A stretch of 64,000 nt of DNA from an uncultured Prevotella sp. (GTDB lineage Bacteria > Bacteroidota > Bacteroidia > Bacteroidales > Bacteroidaceae): contig CALUFA010000010.1 of NCBI GenBank assembly GCA_944319795.1, positions 1 to 64,000 of the forward strand, given 5' to 3'. The translations under genes were made by a program, and so were the position numbers. How positions within the stretch are numbered: the stretch's first letter is position 1; every line of letters starts with the position of its first letter. Below the pieces are notes generated by a model, which saw only the letters and a program-made list of their open reading frames with translations, ran no database searches and was not told where the DNA came from. Below are positions 17,682-26,539 of this stretch, one piece after another.

Positions 17682-19172
17682 TTAACCTTCTTTTGTTTGC
17701 GTCTTCGGCCAGTTCACGAGATAAAGTTTCTCGGTGGCACGCGTAAACGCAGTGTAGAGCCAATGGATGTAATCGGGCGTAAGCATGTCGTCGGTCATGT
17801 AGCCTTGATCAACATAGACATGTGCCCACTGCCCGCCCTGGGCTTTGTGGCAGGTTACGGCGTAAGCGTATTTCACCTGAAGGGCGTTATAATACATGTC
17901 GTCGCGCACACGCTTCATGCGTTCGGCCTTCAATGTCACGTCCTGATAGTCTTCAAGCACGGCTTTGAAAAGATTTTCGCTTTGCTGGCGTGTCAACGAC
18001 GCGGCCTCGGACATCAACGTATCCATCATCAACGTCACCTGAATCTCGTAATTATCATAATCCGGGAACTGAAGCCACACGTCGGCAAAGCGGAATCCGT
18101 AAAGCTCGCGCACGTTGCGCACACGCTGCACGCACGCCCGGTCGCCGTTGGCAATGAAAAGCGACGAGCGGAGAGCGCCGGCGTGTTTTGCATCCGACGA
18201 CGCGTATTCGGGATTAGCGCCATTGCTTTTCCCTTCTCTTTCAAGCCAATAATAATTGTTCTTCACCACGATGAGCATATCGCCAGTAGAGAGTTCCTCC
18301 TCGCGGCCGAGCACCATGTTGCGTATCCCCGCGTTGTAAACGTTGGCGCGCTTGTTGCTTCTCGTTACGACCATCGTCTCGTCGGCGCCCACCTCCGAAT
18401 AACTGCCGTTAAGCTGCTCGATGAGTTCACCGCCGGGCACCATCCTTATGTCGGCGAATCCAGAGAACGTAATCATCGGCAGGAGCGTCAACTCGTCGTG
18501 GGTAATCATTTGGCGGATAACGGTTGCATTGTAAAGTATCCCCGAGCCTTCAGACTGGCGCAACACTTCGTTAAGGTCGCACTCATAAACCTTCAGACCG
18601 TATCCGGCCATGTAGTCTGTCATCAGCGCAGGCGACTCTTCCTCGCCCACCGGCGGCAGCTGCGCCTTGTCACCGATGAGCATCAGGCGGCAGTTGCGGC
18701 CTCCGTAAACATACATCACCAAGTCGTCGAGCAGCCGTCCCGAACCGAACGACAACGTTTCGGAAGCCCCGTAGTTTGCCACCATCGACGCTTCGTCGAC
18801 CATAAACAGCGTATCTTGGGCCAAGTTGTCGTTAAGGTTGAACTTGCTCATCTCTCCCATGAAAGCCTTCTGACGGTATATCTTGCGGTGTATGGTAAGC
18901 GCGCGCTGCCCGGCGTTAAGCGAAAACACTTTGGCTGCGCGCCCGGTAGGAGCAAGCAGCACTACCTTCTGCCTGAGTTTTACGAGCGTTTTTACCATCG
19001 CAGCGGCCAACGAGGTTTTTCCCGTACCGGCCGAACCACGCAGGATCATCAGCGTATGGTCGCCGCCGTCGGTCATAAAGCGGCTGAAAGTTTCTATCGC
19101 CGCCGCCTGTTCCGCCGTAGGCTCAAAGCCGAAAGTCTGCCTGATTTGATAAGCTAGTTCGTCGACAATCAT
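17682..19172 (-). CDS. RecD/Dda-like ATP-dependent DNA helicase
   Basis: Superfamily 1B helicase. Walker A is LRGSAGTGKTSLAAAMV (about residues 44-60), motif II is LFMVDEASMV (about 132-141), and motif III is LIGDKAQLPPVG. The C-terminal UvrD_C_2 domain has YAVTCHKAQGGQW and YTAFTRATEKLYLV near the end. The 496-residue length is that of single-domain RecD-like proteins in Bacteroidota, shorter than RecD2. No RecB or RecC gene is nearby. It probably unwinds DNA in repair or recombination. A possible -7 box lies at 19252-19259 on the minus strand (CAAACTTA read on plus). It ends 46 bp before the divergent rmuC-side start. Confidence 0.85.
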   Translation of the reverse strand: MIVDELAYQIRQTFGFEPTAEQAAAIETFSRFMTDGGDHTLMILRGSAGTGKTSLAAAMVKTLVKLRQKVVLLAPTGRAAKVFSLNAGQRALTIHRKIYRQKAFMGEMSKFNLNDNLAQDTLFMVDEASMVANYGASETLSFGSGRLLDDLVMYVYGGRNCRLMLIGDKAQLPPVGEEESPALMTDYMAGYGLKVYECDLNEVLRQSEGSGILYNATVIRQMITHDELTLLPMITFSGFADIRMVPGGELIEQLNGSYSEVGADETMVVTRSNKRANVYNAGIRNMVLGREEELSTGDMLIVVKNNYYWLEREGKSNGANPEYASSDAKHAGALRSSLFIANGDRACVQRVRNVRELYGFRFADVWLQFPDYDNYEIQVTLMMDTLMSEAASLTRQQSENLFKAVLEDYQDVTLKAERMKRVRDDMYYNALQVKYAYAVTCHKAQGGQWAHVYVDQGYMTDDMLTPDYIHWLYTAFTRATEKLYLVNWPKTQTKEG

Positions 19173-19190
19173 TAGTTTTTAGTCCCAAGG

Positions 19191-19222
19191 TTTGATTATA
19201 CGGATTATTTGGAGTATTTTTG
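19191..19222 (+). promoter_or_regulatory. Promoter of the pilin-like/DUF3822/rsmD operon
   Basis: TTTG at 19191-19194 and TATTTTTG at 19215-19222 are separated by 20 bp, close to the Bacteroidota -33/-7 arrangement. It faces the plus-strand operon that starts at 19345. Confidence 0.6.
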
Positions 19223-19344
19223 CAACGCATACCATGCCGCAAAGCATTATGCAAACTTACTAAAAATAATCGACATCTGAAGCCTTGGGGATGAATAAAA
19301 TGTTTTTTTATCCACCGTAAAGGCTGCAAAAGCAGTCAAACCAC

Positions 19345-19827
19345 ATGGCAAAGAAAATCAAAAGCAACCTCGTTTTAGGAGTCCTCGCCCTCGCCCTCGC
19401 CGTAACATGCGGGCTAAGCGTGTATTCGCCTATAAGGTTCGACAAGCAACGTAGCATACGCGAACACGCCGTAAAAGAACGGCTTATCAAGATAAGGTAC
19501 GCCGAAGAGAAATACAGAATGGCCAACGGCGTGTACGCCGACGACTTCAACACACTTGTGAAAGGTGGTTATCTTGCCGACTCGCTGCAGTACATCCCTT
19601 TCACGGATAACAAGCAATTCAGTTTGGCAACCACGGTGCAAACAGGCAAATCAGGACGGCAGACACCTCTAATGGAGTGCGGCGCAGAATACAAAGAATA
19701 CCTGTCGGGACTCGACGTGAACAGTGTTTCAAACCTTACGGAGGAAGCTAACAACGCCGGGCGTTACCCCGGACTGAAAATCGGAGACTTAACAACACCT
19801 AACGACAATGCAGGAAACTGGGAATAA
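19345..19827 (+). CDS. Membrane-anchored pilin-like protein of unknown function
   Basis: A 160-residue protein with one N-terminal membrane segment (about residues 9-28), then a basic helical stretch (KQRSIREHAVKERLIKIRYA) and a short globular domain. The layout of a hydrophobic N-terminal helix continuing into AEEKYRMANGVYADDFNTLV recalls type II secretion pseudopilins, but the prepilin peptidase motif is not clear. It is the first gene of a tight operon: it overlaps the DUF3822 gene by 20 bp, and rsmD follows. Conservation of this trio suggests a shared role, but the function is not known. Confidence 0.7.
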   Translation: MAKKIKSNLVLGVLALALAVTCGLSVYSPIRFDKQRSIREHAVKERLIKIRYAEEKYRMANGVYADDFNTLVKGGYLADSLQYIPFTDNKQFSLATTVQTGKSGRQTPLMECGAEYKEYLSGLDVNSVSNLTEEANNAGRYPGLKIGDLTTPNDNAGNWE

Positions 19828-20683
19828 GATATTTCAGCAGGCAGGCGGACAAGCGGAACGTGCAAGCACGAACGTAAACGTGCAGGCAAACATACTTAAA
19901 AAGCCGAGGCTGACGATACGCATAGGACAGCACACGCTGACATTCTCCGCCATCGACAAGACAAAAGCAAACAGCATCGTGTACGAGCCCTACACCGTTA
20001 GGAGCGGCATATCTATGGCCGCCAACCTAAGGGAGGCGCTGAGGGAAATCGACCTATTGCGCAACGGATGGCAAAGGGCTATGGTGCTTATCGACTCGCC
20101 CGTACTGATGATACCAATCGAAGAATACAACGACGGACTGAAAGACACGTTGTACAACCACGCCATCACCGGACGTGAAAGCGAAACCGTTATGTCGACG
20201 GTGTTGCCACAGCTAAACGCCGTAGCCGTTTATTCGATTAACAAGGACCTAAAGCTCGTCATCGACGACCATTTCAGCGACGTGCGCTTCACCCATGTTT
20301 GCGCCCCCGTATGGAACCACCTTTTCCGCCGCAGTTTTACCGGGGTAAGACAAAAACTATATGCATACTTCCACGACAAGAAGATGAACGTGTTCAGCTT
20401 CCAACAAAACCGCTTCAGATTCGTAAACGGCTTCAACACGAACCTTGCCCCCGACGCCGTCTACTTCCTATTGAACATTTGGAAACAACTCGCATTTGAC
20501 AACCGACGCGACGAACTGCACCTTGTCGGCGAACTGCCAGACAAGGACTCGTTAATCCAAGAACTCCATTCATTCGTTCAAAACGTGTACGTAATCAACC
20601 CAAGGGCGGAATTCAACCGGGCTCCAATCACAGACATAAAAGGATTGCCCTACGACCTCATAACTTACTATATGAAAAATTAA
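19808..20683 (+). CDS. DUF3822 family protein
   Basis: A 291-residue soluble protein of the DUF3822 family, seen next to rsmD in Bacteroidota. No catalytic motif is evident. The fold resembles the actin-like ASKHA ATPases of PilM type (early LTIRIGQHTLTFSAID, then a central strand-rich part FNTNLAPDAVYFLLNIW and DELHLVGELPDK). The actin-like idea is an inference from the strand pattern; if right, a pilin-like partner upstream would fit. It overlaps the upstream gene by 20 bp. The gene ends in a hairpin, 100 bp before rsmD. Confidence 0.75.
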   Translation: MQETGNKIFQQAGGQAERASTNVNVQANILKKPRLTIRIGQHTLTFSAIDKTKANSIVYEPYTVRSGISMAANLREALREIDLLRNGWQRAMVLIDSPVLMIPIEEYNDGLKDTLYNHAITGRESETVMSTVLPQLNAVAVYSINKDLKLVIDDHFSDVRFTHVCAPVWNHLFRRSFTGVRQKLYAYFHDKKMNVFSFQQNRFRFVNGFNTNLAPDAVYFLLNIWKQLAFDNRRDELHLVGELPDKDSLIQELHSFVQNVYVINPRAEFNRAPITDIKGLPYDLITYYMKN

Positions 20684-20775
20684 AAACTAAGAATTAAGAG
20701 TTAAGAAAAATACTTTTACTGCGACAAGGCTCATTTTCTTAACTCTTAATTCAATATTTTCTTAACCCTTAACCC
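20683..20775. repeat. Tandem-word hairpin between DUF3822 and rsmD (period 7, TTAAGAA)
   Basis: The left arm (20683-20711) carries ACTAAGAATTAAGAGTTAAG. The right arm (20734-20775) is its reverse complement with an extra CTTAACCCTTAACC. It sits inside a same-strand operon, so it may attenuate or process the message. Confidence 0.75.
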
Positions 20776-20783
20776 AAAGAAGC

Positions 20784-21356
20784 ATGCGCATAATCACAGG
20801 CATATACAAGGGGCGGCATTTCGACATTCCCCATACGTTCAAGGCAAGACCGACAACAGACTTCGCCAAAGAGAATATTTTCAACGTACTTAACGGTTAT
20901 ATCGACTTCGACGGAGCTTCGGCATTAGACTTATTCTCAGGCACCGGCAGCATCTCGCTCGAACTGCTTTCGCGCGGCTGCGCCTCTGTGATAAGCGTTG
21001 AAGCCGACCGCGACCACCACGCTTTCATCAAACAATGCCTTAAGAAACTCGGAACAGACAAGTGCGTGCCGTTACGCGGCGACGTATTCCGTTTTATAAA
21101 AGGCTGCCGCCAACAGTTCGACTTCATCTTCGCCGACCCACCTTATGCCTTGCCCGAACTGCCTATGTTGCCAAGACTCATACTTGAACGCGGACTGCTA
21201 AAGCCTGACGGCATCTTCGTATTCGAGCATGGCAAACACAATTCGTTCGAAGACGTACATGGATTCATCGAGCACCGCGCATACGGCAGCGTAAACTTCA
21301 GCCTGTTCCGCCAACCGGAGGAATTTCATCAGAATAAAGAAACGCCGCTCACTTAA
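20784..21356 (+). CDS. rsmD: 16S rRNA (guanine966-N2)-methyltransferase RsmD
   Basis: SAM-dependent methyltransferase that modifies G966 of 16S rRNA in 30S particles. N-terminal MRIITGIYKGRHFDIP is typical. The SAM-binding motif is ALDLFSGTGSISLELLSRG (about residues 47-65), and the catalytic IFADPPYALPEL follows at about 114-125. The 190-residue length is normal. Third gene of the plus-strand operon. Its last 8 bp overlap the 3' end of the convergent EamA-type gene, so no terminator can separate the two. Confidence 0.92.
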   Translation: MRIITGIYKGRHFDIPHTFKARPTTDFAKENIFNVLNGYIDFDGASALDLFSGTGSISLELLSRGCASVISVEADRDHHAFIKQCLKKLGTDKCVPLRGDVFRFIKGCRQQFDFIFADPPYALPELPMLPRLILERGLLKPDGIFVFEHGKHNSFEDVHGFIEHRAYGSVNFSLFRQPEEFHQNKETPLT

Positions 21357-21765
21357 CCAGCATCACGATGCTGCCTGCCGTTATCAGCAACGCACCTATA
21401 ACGACACGGAAGCTGACCGGTTCTTTCAAAAACAGGAATGACAGGCAAATGGTAATTACAACACTCAGCTTGTCAATCGGGGCGACACGCGACACATCGC
21501 CGGCTTGCAAAGCCTTAAAGTAAAACAACCACGACAACCCCGTAGCCGCCCCTGACAGAATGAGGAACAGCCACGTATGGCGAGGTATGCCTTTCACTTC
21601 GCCTAAATGATTGCCGAAAAGCACTATGCCCCAAGTGATTAACAATATCACCATTGTACGGATGGCCGTAGCCAAGTCTGAATTAATGTCTTTCACTCCA
21701 ATCTTGGCGAAGATTGCCGTCAAAGCGGCAAAGAATGCTGAAAGTAAAGCATAATATTTCCACAT
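21349..21765 (-). CDS. Half-size EamA-family membrane transporter
   Basis: A 138-residue protein with a single EamA repeat of about five membrane segments (WKYYALLSAFFAALTAIFAK at the start). Full-length family members have two repeats and ten segments, so this one should act as a dimer, as for small multidrug resistance proteins. The C-terminal LFLKEPVSFRVVIGALLITAG motif is characteristic. Substrate unknown. It converges on rsmD with an 8-bp overlap. Confidence 0.8.
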   Translation of the reverse strand: MWKYYALLSAFFAALTAIFAKIGVKDINSDLATAIRTMVILLITWGIVLFGNHLGEVKGIPRHTWLFLILSGAATGLSWLFYFKALQAGDVSRVAPIDKLSVVITICLSFLFLKEPVSFRVVIGALLITAGSIVMLVK

Positions 21766-21782
21766 TGTTTTTTATTAACGAT

Positions 21783-21855
21783 TGTGCGGTTGAAAGGTTT
21801 TATCGTTGAAAGGTCAAAATAACCATGACCCCATAACCTTACAACCGCAAGATCC
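21783..21855. repeat. Tandem-word hairpin between the EamA and cls genes
   Basis: Left arm TGCGGTTGAAAGGTTTTATC plus a second GTTGAAAGGTC; right arm GACCCCATAACCTTACAACCGCA. Arms pair imperfectly. The word GGTTGAAA resembles that of the cydB hairpin. Confidence 0.55.
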
Positions 21856-21859
21856 AACA

Positions 21860-23284
21860 CTACATCAACGGCGAGAACATCCTTACCAACGACTCCCACA
21901 GACGGTGGGTGAACGACAAGCGGCGCGAGCGCATGTAGTCTTCATATTTAACGCACCGCGCAGTGTCTTCCATAAAAACTGCTTTTATGCGGAGCGCCAT
22001 TGCTTTGTCGTAAATGAAAACGTTGCTCTCAAAGTTATTGTCAAAACTGCGGAAGTCGATGTTCGTCGAACCGCAAGTAGAAAGCGTGTCGTCGCTGACA
22101 AGCAGTTTGGAGTGGTTGAACCCGTCCTTGTAAAGATACACTTCCACGCCTGAATCGACAGCCTCCTGCACGTATGAACGGCTGGCCCATTCAACGAATT
22201 TAGCATCCGAATGCAACGGCACCATCAGCCTTACGTCGACACCGGCCAAGGCTGCGGTGCGCATGGCGAACATTACAGGTTCGGTAGGAAGGAAATACGG
22301 AGTTTCCATGTAGACATAGTGCTTGGCTTCGAGCAAGATGCGGACGTACCCTTGCATCATTTCCGGCCATTTACTTACCGGACTGCTTGTCACGATTTGC
22401 ATGATGCAGTCGTTGTCGACGGCAACGTCTTGGGCGGGATAGTAGCGGCGGTGGCTGATTAGCGTGCGGTCGACGAAATACCAATCAACAAGGAACGCAC
22501 GCTGGATGCCGTAAACGGCGCGCCCCTTTATGCGCAGATGGGTGTCGCGCCATAAGCGGCGGCCGTCGCCCTTGACGTAGCGTATCGCTATGTTCATGCC
22601 GCCGATATATCCCACGCGCCCGTCGATCACGCACAGTTTGCGGTGGTTGCGGTAGTTCACCTTACTGGTGAACGCAGGGAACTTTACGGGCATGAAGGCA
22701 TGGACTTCGATGCCGGCGGAGCGCATGCGTTCGAAGAAAGAACTGGGAACGTTCCAACAGCCCACGTCGTCATAGATGAAGCGCACCTCGACCCCGGCCT
22801 TGGCCTTGTCTATCAAAGCGTCTGCCACGAGGCGGCCCAACGGGTCGTCGCAGATGATGTAAGTCTCGATATGTACGTGGTCGCGTGCACGCCCGATATC
22901 CCTCAATAGCGAATGGAAGAAGCCGTAGCCGTCGGTGAAGATACCGGCCTCGTTGTTCTTGAACGGCAACGCCCAATTCAGGCTTGCAAAGAGCTTTATC
23001 AGCACGCTGTGTTCCTCCGGCAAGACGAGGTCCTGTTGTTCGGCGAACTCGAGCATCGAGCGCTTTGTCAGTTGGTCCATGCTCTGTTGGCTGATGAACT
23101 TTTCCTTGCGCGTATTCTGCCCGAAGAAGAAGTAAAGCACGATGCCGACTACGGGTATGAATATCAGCACCAGCACCCACGCCATTGTCTTGGCCGGCTG
23201 CCGGTTGTCCATGAGCACGGTGACCATAGTCACCAACACGACACAGACGTACAACACGAATATGAGCCAATGAAGGTATATCAT
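21860..23284 (-). CDS. cls: Cardiolipin synthase (phospholipase D family)
   Basis: Joins two phosphatidylglycerol molecules into cardiolipin at the inner membrane. Two N-terminal membrane segments (about residues 3-22 and 34-54) are followed by two HKD motifs. The first is NYRNHRKLCVIDGRVGYIGG (about 216-235), the second is FNHSKLLVSDDTLSTCGSTN (about 397-416). The 474-residue length is standard for ClsA-type enzymes. A single gene on the minus strand, between two tandem-word hairpins, downstream of dnaG. Confidence 0.92.
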   Translation of the reverse strand: MIYLHWLIFVLYVCVVLVTMVTVLMDNRQPAKTMAWVLVLIFIPVVGIVLYFFFGQNTRKEKFISQQSMDQLTKRSMLEFAEQQDLVLPEEHSVLIKLFASLNWALPFKNNEAGIFTDGYGFFHSLLRDIGRARDHVHIETYIICDDPLGRLVADALIDKAKAGVEVRFIYDDVGCWNVPSSFFERMRSAGIEVHAFMPVKFPAFTSKVNYRNHRKLCVIDGRVGYIGGMNIAIRYVKGDGRRLWRDTHLRIKGRAVYGIQRAFLVDWYFVDRTLISHRRYYPAQDVAVDNDCIMQIVTSSPVSKWPEMMQGYVRILLEAKHYVYMETPYFLPTEPVMFAMRTAALAGVDVRLMVPLHSDAKFVEWASRSYVQEAVDSGVEVYLYKDGFNHSKLLVSDDTLSTCGSTNIDFRSFDNNFESNVFIYDKAMALRIKAVFMEDTARCVKYEDYMRSRRLSFTHRLWESLVRMFSPLM

Positions 23285-23285
23285 T

Positions 23286-23456
23286 TTTTAATTCATAATG
23301 CACAATGCATAATTCATAATGCATAATGCACAATTCATTATTGGGCAAATTCTCATGCAAGACGTGCTGTCCATAGTTTCACAAAACTTCGTCACCATCG
23401 TTACGGCACAAACGATTATGAATTGTGAATTATGCATTATGAATTATGCATTATTA
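23286..23456. repeat. Tandem-word hairpin between cls and dnaG (period 7, CATAATG/CATAATT)
   Basis: The left arm (23288-23340) is CATAATG, CACAATG, CATAATT and variants in sequence. The right arm (23413-23456) is the reverse complement, with a ~72-nt loop. The right arm forms the last codons and stop of dnaG. Confidence 0.85.
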
Positions 23457-25371
23457 TGTCGCTTCCAAGTTCTTTTGCAATCTCGTTCCGGATAACCTGC
23501 ATATCCTTGTATTCGGCCATGAGCTTCATCATCTTGTCGGTATCGCCGACGGAGAGGCTTATTTCGCGTTGCAGGTCTTTCATATGCCGCTCGACGTAAT
23601 CCATGCGGAAGTCGAGGATGAGATGCTCTACCTGGTTGCGCAGGGTGTCGTCGTCGCGCCTCACTTGCAGGCTCTTGCTAAGCTGGAAGTGGTCTATGGC
23701 CATCTCTGTGGCCGTGCGGCTTATTTCGATGTCTGGATGATGCATGAAGTAGTTCTCGGCGTTGAAGCCTTCGTCGTCGTTGTGCGCCACGGCCTCGGCC
23801 AGCATGCGGTTGTAAAGGTCGTTGCCGAAGCTGAGGCTGTCGGCGCCGAGGTCGTAACTGATATACTGCGACACGCTGAGGTCTATCTTGCCTCCGTCTT
23901 CGGTCTCTACGTCCTTGTAGAGCACTTCCTGGCCGTGGCGCACCACCATTTGCATCAGCATGTATTCAACGGTAGGCGCCTGCTGCACCGGCGCGAGCGG
24001 CTGCAGGGGCCTTACGGGGCCTTCATCCCTTGCCTCTTCACGGCGCTGCTCCTTGCGCTTCTCCTCTATGTCGCCGCGTATGAACTTGTTGGCCGTGCTT
24101 ATCAGCGTGGACTCGGGCATGCCCAAGCGGTGGGCGCATTCGGTTATGTACGTGGCGCGCGTTATCTGGTCTTGTATCACCGACACGCTCTTTACGATGC
24201 TGCTTATGGCCTCTGAGCGCTTTACCGGGTCGGTAACTCCTTTTAAGAGGAGGTTGGTCTTAAACTCGATGAAGTCGGTCTGGTGGGCCTCGATGTAGCG
24301 GCGGAACTCCTCGGCCGGATGCTTCTGCGCGAAGCTGTCGGGGTCGTCGCCGTCGGGCAGCAGCAGCACCTTCACGTTCATACCCTCGGCCAGCAGCATG
24401 TCGATGCCACGGATAGAGGCGTGTATGCCGGCGGCGTCGCCGTCGTAGAGCACGGTGATGTTGCTCGTGAAGCGGCGTATGAGGCGTATCTGCCCAGTAG
24501 TGAGCGACGTGCCCGACGACGCGACGACGTTCTCAACGCCGCTTTGGTGCATCGACGTAACGTCGACGTAGCCCTCTACGAGATAGCAGCGGTCTTGCTT
24601 CGTTATGGCGTGCTTGGCTTGGTATATGCCGTAAAGCTCGTTGCTCTTGTGGTAGATGAGCGATTCAGGCGAGTTGACGTACTTGGCCGCCTTCTTGTCG
24701 TTGCCCAATATGCGCCCTCCGAAAGCTACCACGCGCCCCGTAACGGTGTGCACGGGGAAGATCACACGCCCTGCGTAGCGGTCTTGCAGGCGGCCGTCGT
24801 CGCGCTTGTAGCACAGGCCCGTGTCGATCAAATACTGCTCCTTGAAGCCCTTGGCTAAGGCGGTCTTGGCCAAGGCGTCGCGCTCGGGCATGGCGTAACC
24901 GAGCTGGAAGCGGCTTATCGTGTCGTCGCGGAAGCCGCGCGAGCGGAAATACGCCAAGCCTATCGCCCTGCCCTTGTCGGTGTTCGTCAGGTTGTCCTGA
25001 AAATAGCGCAGCGCCCAGTCGTTCACTATGAAAAGGCTCTCGCGCTCGCCCTGCTCGCGCTTCTCGTCGTCGGTAAGCTCGCGCTCGCGTATCTCTATGT
25101 TATACTTCTTGGCCAACCAGCGCAGCGCCTCGGGGTAAGTCATCTGCTCGTGCTCCATGATGAAGCCCACCACGTTGCCCCCCTTGCCGCATGAGAAGCA
25201 GTGGCAGTAACCCTTAGAGGGCGACACCACGAACGAGGGAGTCTTCTCGTTGTGGAACGGGCACAGGCCCTTATAGTTCACCCCGGCCTTGCGCAGGGTG
25301 ACGAATTCTGACACGACGTCGACTATGTTAGCCGCGTCCATTATCTTGTCTATCGTAGCCTTGTCAATCAT
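23437..25371 (-). CDS. dnaG: DNA primase
   Basis: Synthesises RNA primers at the replication fork. The N-terminal CHC2 zinc finger (CPFHNEKTPSFVVSPSKGYC, then HCFSCG; about residues 37-65) is intact. Next is the catalytic core with the Toprim domain (YLVEGYVDVTSMHQSG and LYDGDAAG, about 255-320). A C-terminal helicase-interaction region begins near residue 430 after a Glu/Arg-rich linker. The 644-residue length is usual. The protein ends ...LGSDIIMHNS, and the last five codons and stop (ATG CAT AAT TCA TAA) are part of the CATAATT hairpin arm, so the native C-terminus has been replaced or extended by the repeat. Confidence 0.95.
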   Translation of the reverse strand: MIDKATIDKIMDAANIVDVVSEFVTLRKAGVNYKGLCPFHNEKTPSFVVSPSKGYCHCFSCGKGGNVVGFIMEHEQMTYPEALRWLAKKYNIEIRERELTDDEKREQGERESLFIVNDWALRYFQDNLTNTDKGRAIGLAYFRSRGFRDDTISRFQLGYAMPERDALAKTALAKGFKEQYLIDTGLCYKRDDGRLQDRYAGRVIFPVHTVTGRVVAFGGRILGNDKKAAKYVNSPESLIYHKSNELYGIYQAKHAITKQDRCYLVEGYVDVTSMHQSGVENVVASSGTSLTTGQIRLIRRFTSNITVLYDGDAAGIHASIRGIDMLLAEGMNVKVLLLPDGDDPDSFAQKHPAEEFRRYIEAHQTDFIEFKTNLLLKGVTDPVKRSEAISSIVKSVSVIQDQITRATYITECAHRLGMPESTLISTANKFIRGDIEEKRKEQRREEARDEGPVRPLQPLAPVQQAPTVEYMLMQMVVRHGQEVLYKDVETEDGGKIDLSVSQYISYDLGADSLSFGNDLYNRMLAEAVAHNDDEGFNAENYFMHHPDIEISRTATEMAIDHFQLSKSLQVRRDDDTLRNQVEHLILDFRMDYVERHMKDLQREISLSVGDTDKMMKLMAEYKDMQVIRNEIAKELGSDIIMHNS

Positions 25372-25409
25372 TGCGTCTTATATTTACGGCAGCCTTAGAC
25401 CTACGAAAG

Positions 25410-25520
25410 TCAAATCATGTTGTTCTTACGCAACCAACGCTTGCCGCCCGGCGTAAGGCAGTATAACAGAAATATAATACACGGTATGCCCACCATGCCT
25501 AAAATAATCAATGTTCCCAT
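25410..25520 (-). CDS. 36-residue single-span membrane microprotein
   Basis: Translates to MGTLIILGMVGIPCIIFLLY followed by CLTPGGKRWLRKNNMI. One hydrophobic span (residues 3-21) is followed by a basic tail with TPGGKRWL. Its ATG overlaps the stop of the 62-residue gene upstream (TAATG), which implies translational coupling and supports it being real. No function is known. The next 38 bp lead to the dnaG start. Confidence 0.6.
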   Translation of the reverse strand: MGTLIILGMVGIPCIIFLLYCLTPGGKRWLRKNNMI

Positions 25521-25708
25521 TATTTATCCTCCTTTTTATTAATCAAAATCAGGCCCGATGCCAACAATACCGCCGCTATCGTGCCGCTTAACACATATAT
25601 GAGCCAGCGCATGTCTTCCAAATCCTTTATCAGCGAAGCGACAAAAACGCCCGTTAAAAAATACTTGGAGACATCGATAAGATAATTTCCTAATTTCTCT
25701 TTCCACAT
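25520..25708 (-). CDS. Small two-span membrane protein (DUF6722-like)
   Basis: A 62-residue protein with two hydrophobic segments (about residues 14-26 and 34-56) and a charged C-terminus KKEDK. It resembles the small Bacteroidota proteins classed as DUF6722; this identification is from memory of the pattern and tentative. It forms a two-gene unit with the overlapping 36-residue microprotein, just upstream of dnaG on the same strand. A TATATTTG box (25756-25763, minus strand) is a plausible promoter. Confidence 0.6.
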   Translation of the reverse strand: MWKEKLGNYLIDVSKYFLTGVFVASLIKDLEDMRWLIYVLSGTIAAVLLASGLILINKKEDK

Positions 25709-26539
25709 AGGTTTGCCATGAAGTTAAAAGTTTTTCTTTTTCTCCGCTTGCATTGCAAATATACGGAATATTAATGAAAGGTTGCCATGTTTGGGCTATT
25801 AATTCAGAAAATATAATCAAACAAACCATATTTCACACATTCAGTAAATGCTTCCACCGTATCAAAACGGCAACCAAAGAGGGCCGGAACGTTACAAAAC
25901 GACATCAAGAAAATGTCTGCCGAAACCGACGAAACAGGTTTGCCGACCGGCTTAACAGTACGCTTCATGTTACAAAAACATGCCGGATACTGCACGGGGA
26001 TAGGCGTTATTTAATCGTTTTTAACCATATTCCCACTCAAAAAGGCCGATAAATGCCTGACAAAAGGCCGCCAACGGCGACGCAAAAGGATGCCTTTTGC
26101 CGTGCGAAAGGTTACCTTTTACTGCGCAAGGAGCGGCCCGAAACTGCACAGGCAACGGCCAAACGCATGAACAACGTTGGCATTCAGCGCATTACGTATG
26201 CACATGTTTTTACGCATTTTTCCGTCCGAAAGATTTTATTTTCATAAATGCCACAGTCTGAGAGAGTCAAGGCAAACCAATGTGTAAGCAAAACATCAGG
26301 ATTTAAATCAAAAGGGAAAAGATGGGAACGGCAGTTGCGATTGATTCAGACAAGATGCACGGACATCCCATACCGGCCTTTAACGTTATGGATTGAAAGG
26401 CGTTTTTCTTAATTCTTAACTCTTTATTCCCTGCAATATCGCACAAAACCATTAACTTTGCAATTTGTTTATCCTGAACAAAAAAGGATTCGGGAGACAG
26501 ATGTTAGTTTTTTAACTTAAAAAGAAAGGACAAAAAGAA
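25709..26539. other. 831-bp divergent intergenic gap
   Basis: It contains the small-gene promoter at the left, array copy d (26040-26120), an orphan word-repeat half-arm TTCTTAATTCTTAACTC at 26408-26424, and a TAACTTTG box at 26453-26460 for the META gene. Open frames here have no recognisable features and I call none of them genes. Confidence 0.5.
26040..26120. repeat. 81-bp four-palindrome array, copy d
   Basis: Units start at 26040, 26062, 26084 and 26106. The last two are AAAAGGATGCCTTTT and GAAAGGTTACCTTTT; the first two have decayed right halves (AAAAGGCCGATAAAT, AAAAGGCCGCCAACG). The 22-bp pitch is kept. Confidence 0.8.

Noticed and set aside
17646-19157. 503-codon open frame on the plus strand opposite the RecD-like helicase gene
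   Set aside because: It is antisense to a gene with clear helicase motifs, is rich in His, Arg and Val as expected of a mirror frame, and has no recognisable domain.
25753-26052. 99-codon open frame in the gap before the META gene
   Set aside because: Composition is unlike neighbouring proteins, it lacks a domain, and it runs into array copy d.
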